Shown here piece after piece: positions 1 through 11,035 of a stretch of 64,000 nt of DNA; within the stretch, counting starts at the first letter, position 1, and every line of letters starts with the position of its first letter. A program made the translations under genes and the position numbers. Below the pieces are notes generated by a model. The model was not told where the DNA came from, did no database searches, and worked only from the letters and a program-made list of their open reading frames with translations. Source of the stretch: Termitomyces sp. T153 (taxonomy: Eukaryota; Basidiomycota; Agaricomycetes; Agaricales; Lyophyllaceae); contig JACKQL020000022.1 of assembly GCA_018296165.2 (NCBI GenBank), forward strand, positions 496,001 to 560,000, given 5' to 3'.

Positions 1-2596
1 TTATGAAGTGCTGCGTATGCCAGTGTGATTCGGATACTCGTCATCTTGGCGACTGGAGCGTACGTGGAACCATAGTCCTCTGGACGTTGGCTAAAGCCTT
101 GTGCAACTAACTGAGCTTTCTCTTTCCCTGCGATTGTTGTACCGTCTGGATTATATTTGTGAGCATATACCCATCTTACTCCAATTGCTTTTCGACCCAG
201 TGGAAGATCTGTAGGTGTGAAAAAATTTGAGCACAAAGACTCTCAACTTCTCGTTCCATTGCTGCTTGCCATATGTGGGCATCGCTATGATGTGTTGCTT
301 CATAATAGTTTTCTGGTGGTTTGGTAAGATCGTATTGTCGAGGCGTTCGAAAACGAAGAGGATCAGGTCCATAAGTAATATAGGCTTTGAAATCTGAGAG
401 AACAGGTACTTCCAGTGAAGTTAGATCATCAACTGAATCAGAGAAATTGGCAGTTGCCATCAATGCATTTATATCGAGTATTGCTGATAGTCCTTGATGA
501 GGATTGAGTCGAGATTGTCAATTAGCTCGAAGACGTGTGAGTTTTTCGTTTCGTTGTGCTATTTCTTCTATGAAGGCTTGTCCTGCAGGTGTATGTTTTA
601 TCGTTCATTTTGGTCGAGAGTGATTTGATTCTGATGGTTGTAGAGGTTCGATATATTGATCAGATTGCGCTATTGTAGGTGATACAGTTTGAGGACAAAG
701 AGAGAGAGATGGTTCGATTTCGGTTTCTTGTGCCTCTGATGTACGATCCGGAGATTGGGATTTTGTTTGAGATGATGAAGCTTTAAGATGACCACGAGTA
801 TTTTCATTGAATATAACATCCCTTGAAAAGAAATATCGACCGTTCATGTCACGAACACGCCAGCCTATTCGATTTTCATCATAACCTATGAAAATTGCTT
901 CAAATCTACGTATATCCCCTTTTCGGCGAGTTTCTTTAGGATGAAGGACAAAGCACTGGCAACCCCATACGCGAAGGTGTGATAAGTCGGGCTTGGAACC
1001 TTCCATGACTTCAAAGGGTGTTACAAGTGTCGGTAGAGTCGATGTTGGTAATCGGTTTCGAAGATACTGTGCAGTAAGGATAGCATCACCTAGAAAAGAC
1101 ATGGGTAGGCCAGATTCTGCCATCAGTGTTTGAGCTGTATCTTCAATTGTCCTAATATATCTTTCAGCCTTTCCATTCTGCTGGTGGGCATAAGGTGCTG
1201 TTGGTTGTATGATGATGCCTTGTTCATTGAGGAAATCTCGTAGATTACCCTGGATGAATTCCTTCGCACCATCGCAACGTACTGCTCGAACTTTATTTCC
1301 TGATTTCAGTTCCCATTGAGCAGCTGTTGACTTGAAATGATCACAGGCCTGATCACACGTGGTAAGTAATGCAGTACTCCCGAGATTAGAGAAATCGTCT
1401 AGAATGGAGTGGAAATGATGGGAATGTCCATTCGCAAATTGTACAGGAAATGGACCACAAGAGTCCATGTGTAACAATTCACATATGTCATTTGCGTGAC
1501 AACCAAAATTGTCATAAGGGCAAGCTGGTTGTTTACCAAGGATGCAAGGAATGCAATGATCATCTTCTATTCAGCCAACGTATTCAACCCCAGATGCGTA
1601 GTTCTTAGTCAAAGCAGCTCGAGTTGTATCTTGACTAGGATGACCAAAATGACGATGCCAGAGGGTAGCTGTAGCGGGAATTCTTGGAAACAATGTTTGT
1701 GGCGTTTCTAAGGCAGGAAAGGCCACGGAACTATCATGAATAGGTAATACAAAATCACAATATAGAAACGAGAGCTTATTGTGGATCGTTGCCTGCATAG
1801 CTTTGCCTTGGAGTTCATGAAAAGATGATGGGAAGAAAATTGATGCGGATTCATGTTCGAAAAGAAGAGTCAGATTGTTTTCGACCATGGTTCCAACCGA
1901 TAATAGATTGATTGGGATATCTGGAGCATAAAGACAGTCTGGTAGCTTGAGTATGACGTTCTTTCCATTTACATGAGCTCGAAAACGGACTTCACCCCAA
2001 GCAAGAGTTGTCAACATTCCGCAATTCGCTGTTCCCACTGGAGAAGCTAGCCCAGGATCATAAGACCAGAAATACTTTTGATCTTTGATTAGATGGGTCG
2101 TACAACCCGAATCGAGGATAGAGTTGAATTTCAGTGAAATGTCAGCCATGAGCGCAGAACCCGCCAAACTCAGAAAGGCTTGATAAGGAGGTAGGGATGA
2201 CTTATCAGACTCAGTGGAATAAGCTGACACAACGATATCATTCTCCTCTTCAACAATAGTAGGCAATACATCACAATCGTCGTCAGGTATAAATGAAGGT
2301 GGAGCAGGAATAGGTTCAGTGATAGAGTCCTGTACGGCAACATTTGCTTTCGGTCTAAAGCTGGAGTCTTTTGCATGTTTGGTATTAGATCCACAATGAC
2401 CGGAATGATCATTCAATGTTTCGGTATTTGGATTCGGAGTATTTGAGGATGTGTGCGAAGTTGGATTATGAATCGATGATTTATTATTTCGATGTTGATT
2501 ATTGCAACACCAAACCTCAATGTCGATGTCAAGAATTTGATCTGCAAGTACATCAAAAGTGAAGGTGCCTTGAGGTCCGACCTCCCATGATCGTCA
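1..2596 (-). pseudogene. copia-1 pol: protease, integrase and start of reverse transcriptase
   Basis: From high to low coordinates: an aspartic protease with a DSGC active site (Asp codon 2113-2111); the GAG-pre-integrase zinc region ending LWHRHFGHPS near 1600; the integrase core (605-1477) with the copia signature of an HMDSCGPF-like block and HQQNGKAERYIRT near 1160-1200; then the RVT_2 reverse transcriptase from about 463, with RWVYAHK, KEKAQLVAQGFSQRPED and APVAK motifs visible on 1-190. The catalytic RT motif and RNase H lie beyond base 1. The frame is broken by TGA stops at 518-520, 605-607 and 1571-1573 and by a frameshift near 225-240. The polyprotein normally acts in cytoplasmic virus-like particles to copy and integrate the element. 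Family assignment is firm and activity is not possible without repair. Confidence 0.9.
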
Positions 2597-3084
2597 AACT
2601 TCTTCCCTAATCAGAGCATAAGCCTGTAGAGAGGGAATGTCACGACCCGTTCCCCGAAGCCCCGCGCATCGTCCATCAAAACCCTGAACCCCCAAAAGGA
2701 CCCCCAATGCTCCGCCGAACTTCCGCCCATGCCCCGCGCCTACTTCGGCTAACTCCGACGCCCCCCCCGGCTAACTCCGACGGCCCCCTGGCCAACTTCG
2801 GTGCCTGCCCCGCAGCCACTGACACTTACCCTGGGCTTCCCGAACCCCGAGAACCACCCCCGCAATTCCCAATCTTCGCCACCCATCATTAACTCGACAC
2901 CCTGCTTTCTCCGACCTATTCCGGAGTATCACGACAACCTCGGGGCAACCCGCGTTCTCCAATGATCCCATCAACGTATCAGCGCGGCACGATCTTCAAT
3001 CGCAACTAACACCCGCCCACTCCGTCAAGCCCCGCCAAGCCCCGCCGCCACAGCCGACGTACCCTGAAGTCCTCCGGTAGTCAG

Positions 3085-3128
3085 TATATAAGTCATCGAG
3101 TAGCTCTTTGTACTCTAGTCTTGATATT
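3085..3128 (+). promoter_or_regulatory. LTR-A1 TATA box and predicted transcript start/self-primer
   Basis: TATATAAG at 3085-3092 is followed by AGTCTTGATATT at 3117-3128. The offset from TATA to the 12-mer is 32 nt, the same as in every other LTR here. A TATA-driven transcript should start at or next to the 12-mer. The complement of this 12-mer is the primer-binding site of gypsy-B and gypsy-C, so this is probably the self-priming 5' end of the RNA. Confidence 0.7.
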
Positions 3129-3191
3129 GCTTAACATTACCTATGGTCTGATTGTTTCCTTTTCGTGTTTCATGTTTCGCGTCCCATTCTT

Positions 3192-3248
3192 CTTATCTCA
3201 GTCTCCCGGTCTTATCTCAGTCTCCCGGTCTTATCTCAGTCTCCCGGT
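3192..3248 (+). repeat. 19-bp minisatellite in LTR-A1 (3 exact copies)
   Basis: Three perfect head-to-tail copies of CTTATCTCAGTCTCCCGGT lie downstream of the predicted transcript start. LTR-A2 has the same three copies plus a degenerate preceding one. LTR-E has only one copy-like stretch near 52609-52625. Confidence 0.9.
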
Positions 3249-3794
3249 CTTGTCTTGTTTCCATTTCGTTATCATTCTCGTTATCGTTTCGTATCCCCAC
3301 TCGAATCTACTCCTGTTCCATATTGTCTCATCCGACGCTGTCTCGGTGACTCCGTCAGATCATTGTGCCCAAGTCTTCATCAACCTTAACGACCTCACGA
3401 ACTCCGCGATTACGATTATGAACCCCGACACTCCTTTGCCAGGTCCGAACCCCACTCTTCGCTTGGTCCCGGACTCCATCAGCTCCAAATGATCTCCCAT
3501 CAAACCCCGGCTCCGTCCCCATGGATCACACAGCCACCTACTCCCTTGCTTCTGCAAATCTCCCGTACGGCCTTCTGCCTGAACCCCGCCAAGACCGTCT
3601 CGTTTCCCCATGATCCGACTTCTCCGGACCTTCCCAGATCCATCTGGATCACATCTCCCCAGCTACCCGCGCAAGCCACCAGGGCCCGGAATGTCTTTGA
3701 GTGTTCGGGTACCAATGCAGGGGAATCACACCCGCCTAGTAAGGACTCGCCCAGTGCAGCTGAGCCCCCGAGGTCAGCGGAACCTGACAGGGAA

Positions 3795-4983
3795 TGCCAT
3801 CCATGAATCCTTGAATCTTGTCATGAGGTGAGAAACCCCATTCGGTACGATCTAATTGATTCACTACAGTACACCAGGCTTGAACGTATGCAGGAATAGC
3901 AGTCAGAATACATTGTAAATGGTTGACAGAGTCTTTAAGCGATTTTGCAGACGAAGCACTCCCCACGCTGTAGCGGCGATGCAGGCAAGCGAGTATATCC
4001 CGAGCTGTATGAGTAGGAAAATTGTGTGGTCCTCCGCGTGCAGGAGGAAGACTGCCAAGAATCTCTGTTGAAAGTTTACCTGTCAAGACATGAGAGCATA
4101 ACCCATCTTTCTGCCAAAACGTTTGATATTTGTGTTCCTCATCCAACGTGTTATGTGGAGGATAAGGTGGAGGAACCATGATTATGCAAGTCATGTCAAA
4201 CAGCGTACCCGGTGGAGGAAGAGGACAAATGTGTCCGACCAGTCCAAGGTGCTCAATGAGCGTCATAACATGAGTATACCATGAACCCCAATCCGATGAC
4301 CCAGTAAGATGAGAAATGGAAGAAAGAGGAGGTAATTTGTTACTATCAGAAGAAAAATCTGGTACGGTATGCTGGGGAGGTGGCTGAAAATGAAGAGGTT
4401 GAAAATTGTATTCTGGTAAATGTGGTGAACGAGGGATGAACTGTGGTGCATTTGGAAAAATAAAGTTTTGTGGAGGAGGAGCCGGAGTGTGCAATGGCGA
4501 AGGTGGTAAAGGAGGAGGTGGGACCGCCGGTTGCGGACCAGGAAAATGGCCGTATGGAAAAGGGGGGGGATGCACCACAGGTTGAATAGGCTGAGCTAAA
4601 GGCACAGAAGGAGGATGAGAAAGATTGTGATGTAAAGGTGACATAGGAGGAGTGAAAGGAGAACGAGGCAATTCATATTGTGCTGAAGGCGCACGTGAAG
4701 CGAGAGGAGTATGAAAAATATCATGTTGAGGTGGAATAAAAACAGTTGGAGGTCAAATTGGTGCAGTATCAGGACAAATAGGAACTGAAGGAGGACGAAC
4801 GTTCAGATGAATGGGGAATGGAGCAAATAGAGGATTTGTGCGCGAAAAATTTGGATTTGAATTTGCCAGGGTAGGCGTGTCTAAGTTGGTCAATAAAGAG
4901 GTGGGTATATGCGGGCAATAACAACAAGGAGGTTTGGGAAAACAATTATGTGCCCCTGAAACTAAAGTAGAATTTGTATTCAA
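3795..4983 (-). pseudogene. copia-1 gag (UBN2-like), N-terminal part
   Basis: A proline-rich N-terminal half (about 4983-4350) is followed by a helical Gag domain with GSSDWGSWYTHVMTLIEHLG near 4250-4310. The frame ends at the LTR-A1 insertion site and resumes at 2637, running in frame to a TGA at 2594-2596 and on into pol. No ATG is evident at the start: the open frame begins near 4983 and carries one TGA (4753-4755). In the family Gag forms the particle that packages element RNA. Assignment rests on position upstream of the protease and on resemblance to copia Gag domains. Confidence 0.75.
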
Positions 4984-5283
4984 AGAAGAAGGAAAAAGGT
5001 GAGGGGAGGGTCATGGTAAGGGAAAGAGGTTCAAATGGCATTACCCTGCGAATCAACCCAAGAGTCCAGGCCCAGTGCTGAAGCTGTAAGATGAGGAGAC
5101 TGAGATGGCAGAAGAAACGGATCCATGGGATATGTTTGGAGACCGCTAAAACAGAGGGATCGAACGTTACAATTACAACCGATCGATCGTACAAGACGGA
5201 AGTAAAGAGTGAGATGATGAACCGAAAGCAAGGGGTGAGTTGTTCCAAACGGCTCAGTACTGGTGCGGCAATCCAAAAAGGAT

Positions 5284-5293
5284 GCCCATAACC
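5284..5293 (-). other. copia-1 primer-binding site (initiator tRNA-Met anticodon arm)
   Basis: Directly beside the 5' LTR the plus strand reads GCCCATAACC, matching the anticodon stem-loop of fungal initiator tRNA-Met around the CAU anticodon. Copia-2 has GGGCCCATAACC at the same place (60571-60582). This fits half-tRNA priming as in Drosophila copia and yeast Ty5. Confidence 0.6.
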
Positions 5294-5546
5294 TGCCGGC
5301 CTGGCACTGTGAACCAATCTAGTGATGGAAAAAGAAGACAATCCCTCAGAGCCGTCCACAAGATGGAGGAAACAACTGATATTGATGCATACCTAGTGAC
5401 GGAAAAAGAAGACAACTAAGTAGTACGTGTCAGTAAGTAAGTATAGTAGTGAAAAGAAAAACTTACTCCCTCAGAGCCATCCACAAGATGGAGGAAACAA
5501 CTGAGGGAGTAGTGTGACAGAGACACAAAGTGTAACACTAATAACA
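5294..5546 (-). repeat. copia-1 5' LTR (approximate outer end)
   Basis: The inner edge (5294) is set by the primer-binding site. The outer edge is uncertain: CA-ending candidates lie at 5519, 5537 and 5546, giving 226-253 bp, close to the 262 bp of the copia-2 LTRs. The other LTR is outside the window, so neither edge can be checked by alignment. A direct repeat of about 38 bp (near 5342-5379 and 5468-5505) lies within it. Confidence 0.55.
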
Positions 5547-6923
5547 CGTGATCGAGTAGGAGCTGACTATTGACCTATAGGGCTAACAAGCAGAGGGATC
5601 AGTGTCCGATTGGGGCTCTGGCAAGTCAGGGTAATCTTCAAGCTCGCCCTCTGCATCATCTTCTGGGAGCGGAACGTCCTCGGGGTCAAACTGCCATCTC
5701 CTCTTCTTCATCTCAGGCTTTCCCTTTGCCCTTGGGGTCAGAGTCCCGGATCACAATTCCTTTTGCAGCAACAGCGGCGCCGGCGGAGTGATGGTAATTC
5801 CAAACAGGCGCAGGGGACAGTTGATTGAGTATCAGAGTGACTAGCAGAAGTAGAGGCGGCCTGACGTACTTGCCCTTGGCGATGCCATGTAGTTTTAGCA
5901 TACCAAGAGTCTGTATGACATTCAGTTTCTGGGCTAGCAAGATTGGGGATCTCCACAAACAAGGAATAGCTGACAGGCATGGGGAGCTGGGGATGACCCT
6001 GAGACTGACAAACTTCGAGGCTGTACTTGAGGTAGAAGAAGAATTCTGTTTATTCTACCAGCAAGCCGCACTACAGGGCTAAGAGGTGGGGGTAAAGTAA
6101 CCCTTGTACTCTACTCCTACTATGTAATATGTCATTTGTTGTTGTGTTGAGTTTTCCTTTTGATGTTGGGTATTAGAACTTTCCTCATAGATTTTACATG
6201 TCTCCATGTCAGGACGTGATTGAGTGATGCAGACATATCGCAATGTACCCTGTGTGGAACACAGGTGTGGGTTGTTGGGGCCTTTGGGGGTTGGCTGTCT
6301 GGTTGATGGGCTACCCAGCCCTGTGCCATCTTCCTATGTTTGCTGGTGCCTTTGCTTACACGGGTTGTCTTGACCTCCCATGGTGCGTGGTTCCTTGTCC
6401 GATTGGTACCTTGCATTCCTTTCACTGTTTTCCCTGGTTTCTGTTAGTCCGTCTTCCACCTCTCCTCATCCTTATTCCTCCCCTCCCCCCTTCTTCTGCA
6501 CCCCCTTTTGCGTCCCGTTCCACCAGGCCCTCTGCATCCCCTCTCTCTCCTTCCATGCATGCCCACCATCTCTCTTCTTCTCCATCACTTTCATCATCTT
6601 GTTCTGTCAGTCTTGTCCTTTGTTTGCATTTCATCCCTGTCTTTGTGAATGACCCAGACTTCTCAAGGAATGTACTTGAGGTAGAGGATGGATAGTTACA
6701 ACACATTCAGGGTTCTCTGGATCACAAAGGATTACCATGCAAGTGATTGGGTCAATGATCAAGAAGGGATGGTGTTTGGGATGCCCTAGCCTGTCCATGG
6801 GAGATCTGCAGTTGCCATAGGGATTAGGATGGCCCATGGATAGAGATTGATAGGGTTTTGTTATGAGGGCTAGGGAGGAAAGTTGGATGTGGGTGATGGG
6901 CCAATCAAGCTCAGGGGGAGGTT
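5547..6923. other. Anonymous sequence between copia-1 and gypsy-A
   Basis: Apart from the small ORF at 5583-5711 I see no gene I can name. 5590-5880 retains CpGs and weak minus-strand coding character. 6430-6620 is a pyrimidine-rich, microsatellite-like tract. The part next to gypsy-A may include its 3' untranslated region or LTR, but I could not find LTR ends. Confidence 0.5.
5583..5711 (-). CDS. Small acidic ORF, unknown (possible terminal exon)
   Basis: An ATG-started 42-codon frame ends in TAG. The product is acidic, with MKKRRWQFDPEDVPLPEDD at the start and a Pro/Glu/Asp-rich tail ending DPSAC. A lysine-rich stretch precedes it in a neighbouring frame, so it could be the last exon of a spliced minus-strand gene whose upstream exons I cannot place. 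It lies just outside the copia-1 LTR in CpG-retaining sequence. I do not recognise the protein. It may equally be a fragment of another element. Confidence 0.3.
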   Translation of the reverse strand: MKKRRWQFDPEDVPLPEDDAEGELEDYPDLPEPQSDTDPSAC

Positions 6924-8512
6924 TTAATAGGTTTCCCCCAGCTTGTCTCCCAAAAAGTCTTGGAATAAGACTTGACCCAGGAAAACCTGAGGGTCATCCT
7001 GAGGTGGTTGCCTGATCCTTTTGTCCTTCAGTTCCTCAATTGTCTGAAGACCTAGGAGCTCCAAATAAGGAGCTAGTAAGTTGGGATCCTTGACCTGGTC
7101 ATAACTCATCCAGGACTTATCTCCAGCTTTCCATAGTACTTCAAACATAGCATCTGACTTTGTTTCATGATGCACCATGGTTTGCTCTGCAGCCCACTCA
7201 TTTACCTCAGGCTCCTCACTCTGTTCATTCAGTTGTCCTGGGAAGAGTCTACCATTGTTAGGCTTGTGTATTCTGCATAGAGCTGCATGGAAAATGTTAT
7301 GTATTCCTTATCTCTTCATATTCTGGGATATAGCAACCTGGAAAGAGCTATTCCCATAGTCTTTGGTAATCTTACAAGGTCCCTCATATTTAGGAGTTAA
7401 CTTCTTTGGAAACACTTTTGGGTAGTTAAAGTTCTTAGTGGAGACATATACCATGTCTCCCCTGGCAAATGGAGCCAGTTGTCTGTGGCAGTCAGCATTG
7501 TGGGTCTGTTTCACTCTGGCAGCCAGAATGCAGTCATGTGCCACCATGAGGGCCAGCTTCAAGTATTGTGCAAAAACTCTTACTCCTGCAAACTCATTTG
7601 GTTTAGCATTGTTACAGATCATGGGTCTAGGTAAATGTCTGGTGTTGAGGAAGAAGGGTGAGTATCCAGTTGTTTCTGACCTGGCAGAGTTTATGGCAAA
7701 CTCTATTGCTGGAGTTTTGTGATCCAGTCTTCAAGTTTGTTCCCAACACATTGTCTGATCATTGGGACTATAGTTTGTTTTACTTGTTCAGTATATCCAT
7801 CTGATTCTAGATGGTATGCAGAAGACTTCCTGAATTGAGTGCTGATCAATTCATGTAAATGGGTCCAGAAAGTACTTGTAAAGTATGAGTCACAATCACT
7901 AACTATTGCTTTGGGTAACCCATGATGCTTGTATATACTTCTGAGAAGATGAGTTTAGCTACTTGTTGCACTTTGTAATTAGTTCAACTAGGCACTATGT
8001 GTACCATAGCTGTAATCAAGTCAATAATGACAGTAATTGAATTGTATGAGCCATTTCTATCCTTTGTTTCTGGCAGAGGACCCATGAAGTGATACCAATC
8101 ACCTCCCATGGCTGTGTCAGAACTTGAAGAGACTGTAGTAACCCATAGGGTTTCTGGTTCAAGTACTTGTTCCATCAACAGGTTGTACAGGTTTTGCAGT
8201 ATAGCTGGACATTGTGCAACATTGTTTTCCATCATACTTGGTTGTGTAAATAAAGTAATGTTTTTTGCAGGCCCAAGTGGGCTAGAAGTGAGTGAGCTTC
8301 CAAAATTACTCTTTCCCTAATGGTATGGCCACATACTATGATTGCTGGGATGCACAGTAACTTTCTCCCATCAGTTTTGAGGTAAATGATATTGTCTTTT
8401 GTGACTTCAAAATTTCAGAACACCTTTGGTTATCCAGGATACTGGCAAACAGTTTATCTTCTTGATATCATCCCTTCTGTGATTCTAATAGATCAGTCAG
8501 GTTCTTACCAGC
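6924..8512 (-). pseudogene. gypsy-A integrase and C-terminal chromodomain-like tail
   Basis: Reading leftward from the LINE-1 junction: the zinc-binding H2C2 region with AHLGLQKTLLYLHNQVWW near 8250-8310; the integrase core with GGDWYHFMGPLPE and VIIDLITAM near 8000-8110 (first Asp); SDCDSYFTSTFW near 7880 (second Asp); HLESDGYTEQVKQ near 7790 (catalytic Glu); the C-terminal domain at 7308-7622 with RGDMVYVSTKNF; and a tail at 6924-7178 with FEVLWKAGDKSWMSYDQV and YLELLGLQTIEEL. That last block matches the chromodomain-like end of agaricomycete gypsy integrases. Several frameshifts and stops separate the blocks. Confidence 0.85.
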
Positions 8513-8525
8513 ATTCAAGAATTCT

Positions 8526-10503
8526 GGTCTGCAACTGCCTCATTCATAATATGCATGAGTGTGGTGTACCAGAATGCTACATCTGCCTCACTGCAAGAAT
8601 GCTGATGGGATGCCAAACACAGCTCAAGTTTGATGATTTCCTTTTGGATTTCATGGATGTCCTTAATGGCACCACCCAGGGCTGTCCACTATCAATGATT
8701 TTCTATGTGTTCTATAATGCACCTCTTATTCTAGTGGCCCTGCTCAACTCCAAGTTGGAATTGTCATTTGGATTTGTAGATGACTCAATGCTTCTTGGCA
8801 ATGGGTAGGGGGGGGGACTTTGAGTGGTCCATATCCCACAACTCCTCCTTTGAACTATCCAAACTAGCATTGACAAATTACCCATGCTCACACAACAATG
8901 ACACATGAGGACCTCATTCTGTCATGCATCAACTAGGATGGCTCAGTCACCACCCAGATGGTTAAGACAGTATCCACCTATAAGTACTTAGGGGTTGTAT
9001 TTGACTTCAAGTTATGGTGGAATGCCCATTGCCAGAAGGTGGCAGCAAAGGCAGCTTGGCAGACCATTCAGGTGATGCATCTCTCTAGGCTGTCAGGTGG
9101 TATGCTGCCTCACTGCATATACTAGTAACATAGTTGCAGTCCCTGCAATCACCTATACAGCCAATGTTTGGTATACCAGCATCCATGACTCTCCCTTGGG
9201 GAAGAAGAAACTTGGCTCAATTGGCATTGCCAAAAAGCTTGCCCCCTCTCAGAGACATGCAGCAAGAATCATGACCAGTGCCCTCAGCACCATGGCAAGA
9301 GATGCCCTTGACCTCCACACCAACCTCCTCCCAGTGGACCTGCTTTATCACAAAGTCCTATTCCATGCCACAGTACATCTGTCCTCCCTTCCCAACTTTC
9401 ATCCCCTCTGCTCCCTTGTCCACAGAGCCTCCAGATGCTATGTTGCATGCCACCACACCCCCTTACACCATCTGTTCTTTGTAACTGGAGTAGCTCCCAT
9501 GTGCATTGAGACAGTCAAACCCATCTGCTGTTGCCCCAACTACATCCCCTCCTTCACAACCCACATCAAGTGCTTTAATGATGCAGCCCTGCTGGAAGCC
9601 AAAGAGGTGTTCTGCTCTGCCCCAGTGTCTATCTATAGCAATGGCTCAGGCTTCAAGGATCACATTGGTGCCTTGGCAGTTCTGTATATGGGAGGTACTG
9701 AGAAGGGCTCACTTCAACTCCACCTTGGGCCCAAGTCCTAGTACACAATGTCTAAGGCCAAAGTAGTAGGCCTCATCCTAGGCCTGCACCTGCTTTCCAG
9801 CCTAGGCCACCAGTGCCCTGCAAAAGCCATCATGGGCACCAACAACCAGGCATCCATCAAGGCCCTACTCAACCAGAAACCACACCCAGGCCATTACCTC
9901 CTTGACAAGGTCAATGATGCTACTGAGTCCCTCCACAGCAAGCAGGACCAAGTAGTAAGGGCCTGCAAAAGGTGTCAGGCACAGCAGCAAGGCTCCAAGT
10001 GGGCTGACCAGACCCATAGAGTCATTGACCTCCAAGTCCATTGGATTCTAGGACACATGGAATTCCATCCCAACAAGAGAGCAGATGAGCTTGCCAAAAT
10101 GGCTGCCATGGGGACCTCCAGTGACCCCAAGCTCCTACCAGTTTTTCTGCAATGCCAGCTCCCTGTCAGCATCTCAGCTGCATGCCAGGACAATGTGGAC
10201 AAAATCTGAAACATCTGGAAGACACGCTGGAAAGACTTGCCCCACTATCCTTCCCTCCACACTATTAATCCATCCCTCCCATCCAAAAGGTACATGTGCC
10301 TCATCAAAAACCTCAACTGCCATCACTCTGCCATCCTTACACAGCTGCAGACAAACCATATCCCCCTCAACCACCATCTCTTTTGCATATGGAGGTTGGA
10401 GACCCCTGTCTGCCCACACTGCAACAATCTGACAGTGGAAACAGTTTCCCATATATTGATGGTCTGCCCTCACTACAAGTTTGAGAGACATCTTCACCTT
10501 TGA
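8526..10503 (+). pseudogene. LINE-1 ORF2 fragment: reverse transcriptase, RNase H, zinc tail
   Basis: The RT part (to about 8806) shows NGTTQGCPLSMIFYVFYNAPL and the catalytic box FVDD (codons GTA GAT GAC near 8777-8785). After a stop, the thumb region follows with TYKYLGVVFDFKLWW near 8970-9020. An RNase H domain has YSNGSGF near 9635, NNQASIKAL near 9845 and HWILGHMEFHPNKRADELAK near 10040-10100. A C-terminal zinc block CPHCNNLTVETVSHILMVC follows near 10410-10470. An RNase H after RT is typical of the I/Tad superclade. The frame is mostly maintained but carries stops (about 8808, 9741, 10209). Confidence 0.9.
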
Positions 10504-11022
10504 TACACCAAAAAGCTGAGTCCCTATCTTTCCTTTTGGCTGACCCCAATACTCTGAACCCCCTCTTTAGCTTCATCTATGCCACCAAACAATTACTTCC
10601 CCAGGACCCACCCCCACAGATGTTGCCCCTTCAAACTGCCCCCCATGCAAATGCCTAACAGCAATCCTTAAATTTATCTAAATACCTTACATCCATATAA
10701 TATTGGCAATGGTCCTCCTTCCCCTCCAAACTGTACTCTACCATCTCCTCCTGGTTGGGACAGCAACCACACTGCTCAACTTCCCACTGCTTGCATGCAA
10801 ATGGTAAATGTAGCTGAAAAACCAAGCTTTTGCATACCTAGTGACATGGTAATAATAGAGGAGCATGCCCTAAAACAACCAAGGAATGTCAGCCAGCTCA
10901 TTTTCCAGGTATGCAGGGGGTTCAGTATTGCATGGCTCTTGTAGTTATAATCTACCCTGAATGTACCATGCACCATGGCACTATGTGCTGAGGATGCTAA
11001 TGAAAAAAAAAAAAAAAAAAAA
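8526..11022 (+). mobile_element. LINE-1: 5'-truncated Tad/I-type non-LTR retrotransposon
   Basis: The insertion starts mid-RT at 8526 and ends in a run of 20-21 A (11003-11022/23). The 13-bp sequence ATTCAAGAATTCT is duplicated at 8513-8525 and 11023-11035. It interrupts gypsy-A between the pol linker and the integrase, whose frame continues on both sides. 5' truncation, poly(A) tail and a variable-length duplication are the hallmarks of target-primed reverse transcription. The 3' untranslated region is about 10504-11002. Confidence 0.95.
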
Positions 11023-11035
11023 ATTCAAGAATTCT

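Larger units (their letters stand above)
2638..3789 (+). repeat. Solo LTR of Ty3/gypsy family A (LTR-A1)
   Basis: A 1152-bp LTR begins TGTCACGACCC and ends AACCTGACA. It is flanked by the perfect 5-bp duplication GGGAA (2633-2637 and 3790-3794), so this is an insertion reduced to a solo LTR by LTR-LTR recombination. It sits inside the copia-1 gag gene, whose reading frame resumes on both sides. It holds a TATA box, a 12-mer primer motif and a 19-bp tandem repeat. The sequence is very similar to LTR-A2 (21058-22203, opposite strand). It is CpG-rich, hence young. The small ORFs inside it look like LTR sequence, not genes. Confidence 0.95.
1..5546 (-). mobile_element. Ty1/copia retrotransposon copia-1 (3' end outside window)
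   Basis: Reading leftward from about 5546 the element shows a 5' LTR, a primer-binding site, gag, protease, integrase and the start of reverse transcriptase, which is Ty1/copia order (integrase before RT). It runs off the window at base 1, so the 3' LTR is not visible. It is interrupted at 2638-3789 by solo LTR-A1. Five in-frame stops (605-607, 518-520, 1571-1573, 2594-2596, 4753-4755) are all TGA, and there is a frameshift near 225-240, so this copy is dead. CpG dinucleotides are still common, which suggests a fairly recent insertion. Confidence 0.88.

Noticed and set aside
3121..3806. Several 60-120 codon frames inside LTR-A1 and the matching ones in LTR-A2
   Set aside because: They lie wholly in LTR sequence, are low-complexity Ser/Pro-rich, and are not shared in frame among LTR families.
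4946..5359. A 137-codon minus-strand frame beside the copia-1 LTR
   Set aside because: It crosses the LTR boundary and primer-binding site, so it cannot be a normal element protein, and it has no recognisable domain.
6430..6620. Pyrimidine-rich tract as a possible LTR or promoter
   Set aside because: No paired LTR, no TG/CA ends with duplication, and no TATA plus 12-mer arrangement could be found.
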